A stretch of 64,000 bases of DNA from Guptibacillus hwajinpoensis (GTDB lineage Bacteria; Bacillota; Bacilli; Bacillales; Bacillaceae_O): the NCBI GenBank assembly GCA_016841765.1, contig JAENYN010000021.1, positions 1 through 64,000 of the forward strand, written 5' to 3'. The first letter of the stretch is position 1. The number at the start of each line of letters is the position of its first letter. The notes under the pieces were generated by a model. It saw only the letters and a list, made by a program, of their open reading frames with translations, searched no databases and had not been told where the DNA came from. Of the stretch, positions 1 to 6,937 are shown in pieces. A program made the translations under genes and the position numbers.

Positions 1-60
1 CCGCGGAAAGCGAGTACCTGCAACGGAAATCAACACTAGCGTTTAACAGAGCCTTAGTAA
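1..60. repeat. partial copy of the MITE-like element, cut by the window edge
   Basis: The first 40 bases (CCGCGGAAAGCGAGTACCTG and following) match one inner end of the elements at 13689-14120 and 22798-23152, where the equivalent text is CGTGGAAAGCGAGTGTCTGC. Only a fragment lies in the window, so its full extent and ends are unknown. Confidence 0.5.
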
Positions 61-80
61 AAAATAGACGAGGTGATCTT

Positions 81-974
81 ATGAAATATCGTACACTTGG
101 TAAGACAAATCAGGATGTTTCAGTCGTTGGAGTCGGCACATGGCAATATGGAGGAGAATGGGGAAAAGAATTTTCCCAGGATGAAGTAGACGGCATTCTC
201 GATAAGTCAAAGGAAGTCGGCATCAATCTGATTGATACGGCGGAATGTTACGGGGATCATTTATCAGAGCGGTTGATCGGGGACTATTTGAGCCGCCGTA
301 ACCGGGAAGATTGGGTGATTGCGACAAAATTCGGGCACCACTTCCATGGCAACTTTGACAGAACACGGCACTGGAATCCTGAAGATGTCCTTAAGCAGCT
401 GGATGAATCGCTCAAATCCTTGAAAACGGACTACATCGATCTTTATCAGGCCCATTCCTGTTCTGATGAAGAGTTTGCTAACGATGATCTGTGGACCATG
501 CTTGATAAGCAGGTCCAGGCGGGGAAAATCCGCCATCTTGGTGTATCCCTCCGCAAAAATGATGACGACTATCAGACAAAGAAAGCGACAGACTATGGTT
601 TTGGCGCAATCCAGGTCGTCTACAACAGGCTCGATCGCGCCCCTGAAGAAAAAATCTTCCCGGCGGCCGAAGATCAAAACCTCGGCGTGCTCGCCCGCGT
701 TCCGCTGGCAAGCGGCTATTTGAGCGGCAAATACAAGCCGGGCGCTGAATTTGCAAGCGATGATGTCCGTTCGAAACATGACCGGGAGAAGACAGATGAA
801 CTATTGAAACAAGTGGAAGAAATCAGGCGCAGCGAAGTCCCAGAAGGCGTTCCGATGGCTACCTGGGCCCTGGCATGGTGCCTGAAAAATCCGGCAGTCA
901 CGACTGTCATCCCTGGTGCCAAAAACCCTGAGCAGGTAGAGATGAATGCGAAGGCTGCAGAGCTTGTTGAATAG
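81..974 (+). CDS. aldo/keto reductase
   Basis: A 297-residue protein of the NADP-dependent aldo/keto reductase family, which reduces aldehydes and ketones on a TIM barrel. The N-terminal YRTLGKT and GVGTWQYGG segments, the catalytic Asp/Tyr in DTAECYGDHLSE (about residues 52-63), the Lys in ATKFGHH and the C-terminal VIPGAKNPEQVEMN cofactor segment are all visible and in order. Length is normal for the family. The ATG is preceded by GACGAGGTGAT. It stands alone: a repeat fragment lies upstream and a hairpin repeat that can serve as terminator directly follows. The physiological substrate cannot be read from the sequence; the nearest general type is the IolS/YccK-like group. Confidence 0.9.
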   Translation: MKYRTLGKTNQDVSVVGVGTWQYGGEWGKEFSQDEVDGILDKSKEVGINLIDTAECYGDHLSERLIGDYLSRRNREDWVIATKFGHHFHGNFDRTRHWNPEDVLKQLDESLKSLKTDYIDLYQAHSCSDEEFANDDLWTMLDKQVQAGKIRHLGVSLRKNDDDYQTKKATDYGFGAIQVVYNRLDRAPEEKIFPAAEDQNLGVLARVPLASGYLSGKYKPGAEFASDDVRSKHDREKTDELLKQVEEIRRSEVPEGVPMATWALAWCLKNPAVTTVIPGAKNPEQVEMNAKAAELVE

Positions 975-986
975 TATGGCAAAGAA

Positions 987-1030
987 GGTGCCTGACCCCC
1001 GACGCGTTAACGTGCCGGGGGTCAGGCACC
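987..1030. repeat. GGTGCCTGACCCCC hairpin repeat, copy 1
   Basis: Perfect 14-bp arms GGTGCCTGACCCCC and GGGGGTCAGGCACC surround a loop containing GCGTTAACG. A CTCTTTTTCTTT run follows, so on the plus strand it can terminate the aldo/keto reductase transcript. It is one member of a dispersed family also found at 23518, 32024, 34181, 49239 and 53218. Confidence 0.85.
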
Positions 1031-1039
1031 TCTTTTTCT

Positions 1040-1150
1040 TTACATCATTATTCCCGCTATCAGGAAGAACACAGCTGCAGTTCCGGCAGCAGCCAGTGCA
1101 TATGGGAGCTGGGTATTGATATGATCCATATGCTCGCAATCAGCGCCGAC
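1040..1150 (-). pseudogene. fragment of an NhaC-like Na+/H+ antiporter
   Basis: Reading the minus strand from 1150 gives an open frame of about 36 codons that begins V-G-A-D-C-E-H-M-D-H-I-N-T-Q-L-P-Y-A-L and continues into a hydrophobic segment ending at TAA (1042-1040). The D-H-(I/V)-x-T-Q-L-P-Y-A-L stretch resembles the conserved segment after the SDTT region in NhaC-family antiporters. The rest of the roughly 450-residue protein is absent, and the fragment stops ten bases from hairpin repeat copy 1. I read it as a degraded remnant; the family assignment is from memory of the motif and moderate only. Confidence 0.4.
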
Positions 1151-1501
1151 CCCCCGCTTCGTTTTCACTAAACGCAAGCCCCGGTGCAGTCATCCCTGTT
1201 CTCCTGGACGTATACTTAATGAACGCGACGATGATTCCCAGTACAAAACTGATGATCATATCAGTGGCTGTTCTTGTCATTCTGGGATTGTGGAATTACA
1301 CGCTGTCCCTGTTCTGGGAAATTCCCGCACTGCCGTTTGGCGGGAACCAGATGCAGATTCTCTACAGAAAAAAAAGAAAAACCCAATTACCATTTTTACT
1401 GGAAGCGATAATTATTTTCGTTATTGTGCTACGATGAGAGTATAAATTTACCAATTCATTAAAGATTCGATAGCACTTTTCTTGGACCAGGGGGATGTTT
1501 G
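1151..1501. other. no supported gene; open hydrophobic frame
   Basis: An open plus-strand frame at 1219-1437 would encode a hydrophobic 72-residue peptide (with PALPFGGNQMQ near its middle). It has no convincing ribosome binding site and a basic, low-complexity tail, and the frame is also open upstream of the ATG. It may be a remnant of another membrane protein. The last 60 bases probably hold the promoter of the following operon. Confidence 0.3.
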
Positions 1502-1714
1502 ATGAAAAAGAATAATCTTTTATTCTCGATAATTTTTGGAGGATCTTTTTTAATTCTTTTCCAATTCTATCGAGCTATCCATAACCGGTTTATTCCATTG
1601 ACTGGCTTCACTGAAGTATTGTCTCTTGCTGGTATCTTTTTCGTTATTTTGCCGATATCGTTACTGATCGCAAACAGACTTCTGGCTGAATGGGGAGAAC
1701 GGGATGGAAATTGA
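1502..1714 (+). CDS. small two-TM membrane protein
   Basis: A 70-residue protein starting at the ATG at 1502 (a TTG three bases earlier is possible), with AGGGGGATG upstream. Two hydrophobic segments (about residues 7-22 and 38-59) are separated by a short polar loop, and the tail is acidic (AEWGERDGN). I do not recognise a family. It is the first gene of a compact run: its end overlaps the start of the GNAT gene by 11 bases, so the two are likely translationally coupled. Confidence 0.6.
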   Translation: MKKNNLLFSIIFGGSFLILFQFYRAIHNRFIPLTGFTEVLSLAGIFFVILPISLLIANRLLAEWGERDGN

Positions 1715-2123
1715 ATTCCATACGGTTTTTTCAAATGAGGATCTTGCTGAAATGAAGGAAGTTTACCGCTCGGCAGGGTGGATGAAACATACAAACGAAG
1801 TCATTAAACAAGTTTTTGAAGCAAGCAACATTAAAGTGATCGCAAAGTCCGAGGGCCGGGTTGTTGGATTTGGCAGGGCAATTTCAGATGGCGTATTTAA
1901 CGCTGCAATTTACGATATCGTTGTACATAAAGAGTTTCAAAACGAGGGGATTGCCAGACAAATTTTGCAGGTATTGCTGGAAAAGTTAAGTGGGGTTTCG
2001 TGTGTTCATTTAATTTCTACGACCGGGAACGAAGGATTTTACCGGAAGCTCGGCTTTCGGAAGGTTAAAACCGGGATGGCAAGATATTTAAACAGTGAAC
2101 TGAGGAATGAATACCTGGAATGA
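1704..2123 (+). CDS. GNAT family N-acetyltransferase
   Basis: A 139-residue GNAT enzyme, using acetyl-CoA to acetylate an amine. Strand beta4 with IYDIVVHKEFQNEGIARQIL (residues about 73-92) carries the Q-N-E-G-I-A version of the acetyl-CoA pyrophosphate loop, and the C-terminal GNEGFYRKLGFRKVKTGMARY is the usual end of compact single-domain GNATs. The start lies inside the previous gene and its end overlaps the following membrane gene by 17 bases. Substrate unknown. An ANT(4')-like gene two positions downstream makes drug modification one possibility, but that is only context. Confidence 0.85.
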   Translation: MEIEFHTVFSNEDLAEMKEVYRSAGWMKHTNEVIKQVFEASNIKVIAKSEGRVVGFGRAISDGVFNAAIYDIVVHKEFQNEGIARQILQVLLEKLSGVSCVHLISTTGNEGFYRKLGFRKVKTGMARYLNSELRNEYLE

Positions 2124-2745
2124 ATTAGATCGGAGGCCTATTTTGAAAGAAATACAAGGAAGCAGTTTAAATTGGAAAAAGTATACGGGGTTCACATTGA
2201 TTGTTGGCGGTGCCGTCGCTTTATTATCAGTAGCTTCTGATAATCTGCCATACCTGGGGGATGGGGTGACAATTCGTGAATTTCTCGCTTCTTACCCGCC
2301 GCTTATGGTCAATTCCCTGCCTATGTGGTTTATCTTTGCCATGATTGCCGGCTATTTATTTGGCCAAAACATAAAGCAAGCGGCATTACTGGGCACGATT
2401 TATACACTCGTCGCCATAACATTTTATTTTTTGATCAGCGATTTTTTTACAGATGTTCGGGGCAAAACATCTTTCAAGGAAATAGCGGCCGTACGCATGA
2501 AATGGTATGGGGCATCCTTTTTTGGCGGGATGGTTGGCGGAGGTGTGGGATTTTGGGCGAAAAAGACACCTTTTGCATTGCTAGTCTTAGTTCCAGGCCT
2601 GATCTTGCAGCTGTTCTTGAATGGTGGTGGAAGCTGGAATGACATTGTAGGTATTGCGCAAAATGTGACATATGTTCTCATGGTTGCCGTTATCATTGTC
2701 TATGTAACTCTTGCTGGAAAAAAGGTAAAGGTGAGGGATCTCTAA
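2107..2745 (+). CDS. multi-pass membrane protein of unknown function
   Basis: A 212-residue protein with about five hydrophobic segments (near residues 30-45, 68-85, 92-108, 136-150 and 155-205 in two passes), and a soluble stretch with FFTDVRGKTSFKE between the third and fourth. Gly-rich SFFGGMVGGGVGFW marks the fourth helix. I cannot name the family with confidence. It overlaps the GNAT gene upstream, and its stop shares a base with the ATG of the nucleotidyltransferase at 2745, so the whole run is one transcription unit. Confidence 0.7.
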   Translation: MNTWNELDRRPILKEIQGSSLNWKKYTGFTLIVGGAVALLSVASDNLPYLGDGVTIREFLASYPPLMVNSLPMWFIFAMIAGYLFGQNIKQAALLGTIYTLVAITFYFLISDFFTDVRGKTSFKEIAAVRMKWYGASFFGGMVGGGVGFWAKKTPFALLVLVPGLILQLFLNGGGSWNDIVGIAQNVTYVLMVAVIIVYVTLAGKKVKVRDL

Positions 2746-3509
2746 TGCACACATGGTCTCCAGGCAGTTTCACTACACTGGACCGGTTGGAAACAGCGGA
2801 TAACATATTGCGAAAACTTAAGGAAAAATATGAAGATTCGCTGATATCGGTTGCGATTGAAGGCTCCACTGCAAAGGGGCTGGATGCACCAGAATCAGAT
2901 TTGGAGCTGAGAGTGCTCCTTGACAAAGAGTATGACTTTCATCGCTGGTATGCTTTTTTCTACCGAAATATGTTTGTCGGCATCAGCTATAATTCTGCAG
3001 CACGTGTTTTAGAAGAATCCAAAGAAATAGATTATGAATGGCCAGTGAGTGGTGACAGCATTGTATCGTCTACCGTGATCTATGATCCACATGATATCTA
3101 CTGGCGGCTTATTGAACAATCAGTCCAAGCTTTACAAAACACTGATTTTGTTCCTTTGCTTAAAGAAGCGCTAACCGATATGTATGAACATATATACAAA
3201 GTTTTCACAATCGACCGTGAAAACAGCATAGCCTTAAAAACCGAAGTTGCAAATATCGCATACTGGTGTGGGATCACAGTCGGGTTAGCCAATAAAGTGA
3301 GGTACAAATCCAACAAGTTTATGATGGAAGACAGTTTTCAATTAAAGTTGTTGCCGCCGAATTATGAACAAACCATCCGCAAGTTATTTGAAAACGATAA
3401 TTTTGATGAAGTCAAAAAGAATACAAGCCTGATATGGACAGCGTTTATCGAATGGAGTTCTGCGGAATTCAATATCGATTTACATGATGATGGCTTGCTG
3501 GGAATTTAA
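2745..3509 (+). CDS. ANT(4')-like nucleotidyltransferase (KNTase fold)
   Basis: 254 residues, the same length as kanamycin nucleotidyltransferase (253 aa). The nucleotidyltransferase core is clear: EGSTAKGLDAPESDLEL, with G40-S41 and the metal carboxylates D52 and E54. Downstream landmarks also match ANT(4'): DYEWPVSGDSIVSSTVIYD, the helix with E148 that aligns with the general base E145 of KNTase, and the C-terminal LPPNYEQTIRKLFENDNFDE segment. The third carboxylate (E76 in KNTase, in V-E-V) aligns with G79 in FVGISYNS, so metal binding may differ and aminoglycoside activity cannot be assumed. It is the fourth gene of the overlapping run. Resistance is one possible role; a housekeeping nucleotidyl transfer is another. 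Confidence 0.8.
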   Translation: MHTWSPGSFTTLDRLETADNILRKLKEKYEDSLISVAIEGSTAKGLDAPESDLELRVLLDKEYDFHRWYAFFYRNMFVGISYNSAARVLEESKEIDYEWPVSGDSIVSSTVIYDPHDIYWRLIEQSVQALQNTDFVPLLKEALTDMYEHIYKVFTIDRENSIALKTEVANIAYWCGITVGLANKVRYKSNKFMMEDSFQLKLLPPNYEQTIRKLFENDNFDEVKKNTSLIWTAFIEWSSAEFNIDLHDDGLLGI

Positions 3510-3521
3510 GGAGGAGATTCA

Positions 3522-3878
3522 GTGGGCTATCACCTAGTATATTTTTACAAATTGAAGCCTGGCCGCATGGACAAGTTCTTTGAGATACTCCGTCAAACAG
3601 GTGAAAAATATCAGGAATATGGCGGAGAACCTGAAGAGATTTTCAAACTGGAAAGCGCTGCAAAAGATTATGGGCTTAATTCAATTGGCGGGCTGCTCAA
3701 TCCGGAAGAGGAAGAAGAAATATGGCTGGGGATCGTTAAATTCAAATCGGAAAGTCACGCCAAAGAAGTGATGAGTCAATTCGATAAGGACCCGAAGGTA
3801 AATGAGTTGTATCACGAATTTATCAATGATGTGATTCCCCTTCGAAATATTACATACGGGGAATTCAGAGACTATTAA
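3522..3878 (+). CDS. small alpha/beta-barrel-like protein, DUF1428-like
   Basis: A 118-residue protein with a GTG start chosen because AAGGAGGAG sits 8 bases upstream. YHLVYFYKLKPGRMDKFFEIL at the N-terminus and a second copy of the same beta-alpha pattern (WLGIVKFKSESHAKEVMSQFDKDPKVNELY) suggest a dimeric ferredoxin-like alpha/beta barrel. The second half resembles DUF1428 proteins, but the first half is only loosely similar. It is the last gene of the 1502-3878 run, 12 bases after the nucleotidyltransferase, and is followed by a terminator. Function unknown. Confidence 0.65.
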   Translation: MGYHLVYFYKLKPGRMDKFFEILRQTGEKYQEYGGEPEEIFKLESAAKDYGLNSIGGLLNPEEEEEIWLGIVKFKSESHAKEVMSQFDKDPKVNELYHEFINDVIPLRNITYGEFRDY

Positions 3879-3881
3879 ATT

Positions 3882-3912
3882 AAAAAGGCCCTGCATACGC
3901 AGAGCCTTTTTC
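3882..3912. terminator. bidirectional terminator
   Basis: AAAAAGGC and GCCTTTTT arms with an inner CTGC/GCAG pairing. The hairpin has A and T runs on both sides, so it can end the plus-strand run (3878) and the convergent hydrolase (3937). Confidence 0.85.
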
Positions 3913-3936
3913 TTAAGGATTGATAGAGTATAAATT

Positions 3937-4518
3937 TTATTTAGCAAAACGATGGTTGCCGATTGTAACCGTCACTTCACGGCTGAATACCCACTTGCTT
4001 ACAGAAGTTCGCGGATTGAAAAAATAAAGGGATCCGTTGCCCTTGCCTCTATAGGCAAGTGCTTCATTGACGGCTTTTTTGGACTCAAAATCGGCCGCGC
4101 GATTGATTTCACCGTTTTTCACAGGGGTGAATGCATAATGCCCGCTGACTTTTTCATAAACGACACCAGCTACAGAGTCAGGAAATTTCTTGCTGTCAAC
4201 ACGGTTTAATACAACAGTTGCGACAGCCACTTTACCGGCATACGGTTCACCCTCCGCTTCGGCGCGGACAAGGCGGGCGAGCAGGTCACGTTCTTCAGAG
4301 CTTACCGGAGTCGGAATTTTTAATTGTTCCCCGGAATAGATCATATTCGAATAACGATTGTTGATGTTTTTCACCGCTGCTACCGGCACACCATGGTATT
4401 GGGCAATGCTCCATAGAGATTCACCCTGCTTTACTGTATGGGTAGATGCTGCTTGAGCAGCTGATATACCAGATAGGGTGAAGATAATCACAAGAAAAAT
4501 AACTGCAATTTTCTTCAT
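3937..4518 (-). CDS. LysM-SleB cell wall hydrolase (YkvT-like)
   Basis: A 193-residue secreted protein: a signal peptide (residues 1-23, cut near AQAAS), one LysM peptidoglycan-binding domain (about 26-69, HTVKQGESLWSIAQYHGV), then a Hydrolase_2/SleB domain (about 75-193). The catalytic glutamate region is RAEAEGEPYAGKVAVA (residues 85-100), and LYFFNPRTS near the end is typical of SleB/CwlJ enzymes. These are muramidase or transglycosylase-type enzymes acting on cortex or vegetative wall. The architecture and size match B. subtilis YkvT better than the spore germination enzyme SleB itself. AGGAGGTATT precedes the ATG. It is monocistronic, convergent with the preceding operon. Confidence 0.88.
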   Translation of the reverse strand: MKKIAVIFLVIIFTLSGISAAQAASTHTVKQGESLWSIAQYHGVPVAAVKNINNRYSNMIYSGEQLKIPTPVSSEERDLLARLVRAEAEGEPYAGKVAVATVVLNRVDSKKFPDSVAGVVYEKVSGHYAFTPVKNGEINRAADFESKKAVNEALAYRGKGNGSLYFFNPRTSVSKWVFSREVTVTIGNHRFAK

Positions 4519-4741
4519 TTTAATACCTCCTGTTTAAATTCAATACATGTAAATAGTAACAGGAAGTAATGCCTATTTCATTAGTAATATACACCAAATT
4601 TCATAATAATACCATTTTGAAAATTAGATTATCCCGTTGTTATAGTGTGGCTTCGTTTAATCGCGAATGCATAAACCTGCAGCAGATTCCGAACTTTAAC
4701 CCTCTCCGCCCGTTATTGATAATTGATAAATTAGGCTGCTA

Positions 4742-5170
4742 ATGACCTTCGGTACGATTGATATTGGTGCGAATGACTTGTTGCCCAGGATAATTGCCAG
4801 TCAAAACGGTAATTTAAGTAATGATGAAATCTAAGAAATGAAAGATATAATAAAGGGATTTCATATCAATTTATCAAACATCCTACAAGAGATTGATGAG
4901 CTGAACAAGAACGAAAATATTAAAGTTTATGTCATGGGATACTATAATCCAATTCCTAATTCACCTGAACTGTTACCTTTGTTAAATTCACTAAATCAAA
5001 CAATCGAGATGGCAGCCTCCCAGAACGGCGACATATTCGTTCCCACAAAAAAACTGATCGAAAAACATGAACAAACATATCTGCCAAATTCTAAAAACAT
5101 CAATTTAAGCGAAGAAGGCTACCAGATAGTGGCCAAAGAATTCTGGAAAGCGATAATGAGAAACAGATAG
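4742..5170 (+). pseudogene. SGNH/GDSL hydrolase remnant with in-frame stop
   Basis: The frame from 4742 reads M-T-F-G-T-I-D-I-G-A-N-D-L-L, which is the block III (GxND) of SGNH esterases. It meets TAA at 4832 and continues in the same frame through 5170, with YVMGYYNP and the C-terminal block V region (NINLSEEGYQIVAKEFW). The usual catalytic D-x-x-H appears replaced by N-I-N-L. The N-terminal block I with the nucleophilic Ser is missing and stops lie directly upstream. So the gene is truncated at its 5' end and also interrupted. Confidence 0.75.
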
Positions 5171-5212
5171 CAGTCTATTAAAATCAATCTGCAGCGGTTT
5201 TTACGTGGAACT

Positions 5213-5836
5213 TCAAAACTTATCCGCAACAACAGCAACAGTATGGAATTTTCTTGAATTTGGCCCTGATAACAACCTTACGTTTTTAAAACCCGTTTGT
5301 TTCATTAAGGGTATTAACTGTTCATCTATCATGTCCTGCACACCGTTCCACGTTTTTCCGTCCTTGCCATTACAAAGGGTTATTGTAACGGATCCCTTCG
5401 GCTTTAAAACCCTATAAATCTCAAATATAGTTTCAGGGGTAATATCCCAAAAGTAGATGGAATGGATGCTGAATACTCTGGTAAACCGTTCACTTACGAA
5501 AGGGATGTCATTTACATTCCCAAGAATCATATCTGTTTTTCCTTTCCTTATGTTCCGTCTGTTCCTAAGCTTTGCTGACCGAAGGATGGATGAAGATATG
5601 TCCAATCCGACTGCGTGTTGAACATTGGGCAGTTTAAGGAGCCTTTTGATCGCATATCCAGCCCCGCATCCGATTTCTAAAACCCTTTCTTCTTCTTTTA
5701 ATTTCAATAACTTGATTGTCCATATGGTTTCTGACCGGTGTTGCAAAACCATTTTTTCCCCGAAATATAAACCCAATATCCCCTTTGGTGACTGGTGCTG
5801 AAAGTCAATAATATCTTTCATCCTTTTTAGCAACAC
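5213..5836 (-). CDS. class I SAM-dependent methyltransferase
   Basis: A 207-residue Methyltransf_11-type enzyme. Motif I is VLEIGCGAGYAI (about residues 52-63), the acidic end of strand 2 is VGLDISSS, motif II is NVNDIPFVSERFTRVFSIHSIYFW, and post-motif LKPKGSVTITLCN follows. The GTG start is chosen because GAAGGGGG lies 7 bases upstream; a later ATG would remove only five residues. It is divergent from the LysR gene at 5955, about 120 bp away, so that regulator may control it. The acceptor molecule is unknown. Confidence 0.85.
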   Translation of the reverse strand: MLLKRMKDIIDFQHQSPKGILGLYFGEKMVLQHRSETIWTIKLLKLKEEERVLEIGCGAGYAIKRLLKLPNVQHAVGLDISSSILRSAKLRNRRNIRKGKTDMILGNVNDIPFVSERFTRVFSIHSIYFWDITPETIFEIYRVLKPKGSVTITLCNGKDGKTWNGVQDMIDEQLIPLMKQTGFKNVRLLSGPNSRKFHTVAVVADKF

Positions 5837-5954
5837 ATTTAAACCCCCTTCCTTTTCTGATAAAAAAATTATAGTATTGTTTGGATATTAAACAAGGTAA
5901 TATTGACTATAGTTATTATAAAAATTTTTTATAAATGGCAAGGGGATATAAATC

Positions 5955-6845
5955 ATGGACATCAATCAATTGGAGGCATTTGAGCACGTAGTAAGATTGG
6001 GCAGTTTCAGTAAAGCCGCAAGACACTTAAATCTATCTCAGCCTGCGATTAGTGTCAGAATTCAAGGTTTAGAAAAGGAGGTTGGGGGCGGCCTGTTTTA
6101 TCGTGTAGGAAAACGGGTCGAGCTTACTGAGATAGGGAAGGGCTTCTTGCCTTATGCGAGACAAGCAATCGAAATCTTAGCGAAAGGGATTGAAAGGGCG
6201 CAGCTGATGCAAGAAGGGCAACTGGGCCATGTTTCAATTGGAACCCTGCCCACATTCACTTCGGGGATCTTCAGTTCAGTTATCGCTTGCCTTTATAAAA
6301 ATCACCCCGGGATAAAATTTGAGATACATACGGGACATAACCAGCAGATTATTGAAATGCTTTACGATGGCTTTATTAAAGTCGGGATTTTGACAAGTCC
6401 ATATTTTAACACGGATATCAAGAGTATTTGCACTTTCAGGGAACCTCTTGTATTAGTTGCTCACAACTCTCATCCACTTGGATCTTCAGCTGGAAACTTT
6501 AGTTTTGCTGATGTCATAGAAGAAAGTAAACCATATATCATTGTGGATTGGAGTGAAGAAAGCAAACATTTGCAAAAGTCTATGATAAACCCCAGAATCG
6601 AATATTTGGAATTGCCTCCAGCCACCGCGTTAGACGTCGTCCTTTCCAATAATGGGGTTACGCTATTAACAGAATCAATGGCGGGTGACCTTTTAAAAGA
6701 AAAGAAGCTGGTGAAATTACAGCCAGCTGATTTTCCGACATTATATCGAGAAGTGGAATTGGTGGCTTTAGAGACGGAGAAGAACTTGACATCAACAGCA
6801 AAGACCTTTGTCGATGCTTTTAGAAATCAGATAACTGAGTCATAA
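5955..6845 (+). CDS. LysR family transcriptional regulator
   Basis: 296 residues, with the N-terminal winged HTH MDINQLEAFEHVVRLGSFSKAARHLNLSQPAISVRIQGLEKEVG (described here by its ends, residues 1-44) and a C-terminal type 2 periplasmic-binding-like effector domain (about 90-290) starting GHVSIGTLPTF. AAGGGGA precedes the ATG. LysR proteins usually act on the divergent neighbour, here the methyltransferase at 5836, through T-N11-A boxes in the shared AT-rich intergenic region. Effector unknown. A shared role with the PucR gene downstream is not indicated. Confidence 0.9.
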   Translation: MDINQLEAFEHVVRLGSFSKAARHLNLSQPAISVRIQGLEKEVGGGLFYRVGKRVELTEIGKGFLPYARQAIEILAKGIERAQLMQEGQLGHVSIGTLPTFTSGIFSSVIACLYKNHPGIKFEIHTGHNQQIIEMLYDGFIKVGILTSPYFNTDIKSICTFREPLVLVAHNSHPLGSSAGNFSFADVIEESKPYIIVDWSEESKHLQKSMINPRIEYLELPPATALDVVLSNNGVTLLTESMAGDLLKEKKLVKLQPADFPTLYREVELVALETEKNLTSTAKTFVDAFRNQITES

Positions 6846-6937
6846 GAGGTTATTAAGTGCAATGCGCAAGGCCATGTGGGGACCCCTATTGTGTTATAAT
6901 TAACTGAAAATACTGAAAGTAAACAGGAGGATCCTTC

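Noticed and set aside
1219-1437. 72-codon hydrophobic frame
   Set aside because: No SD; the frame is open upstream without a start and the tail is low complexity. Kept only as an unassigned stretch.
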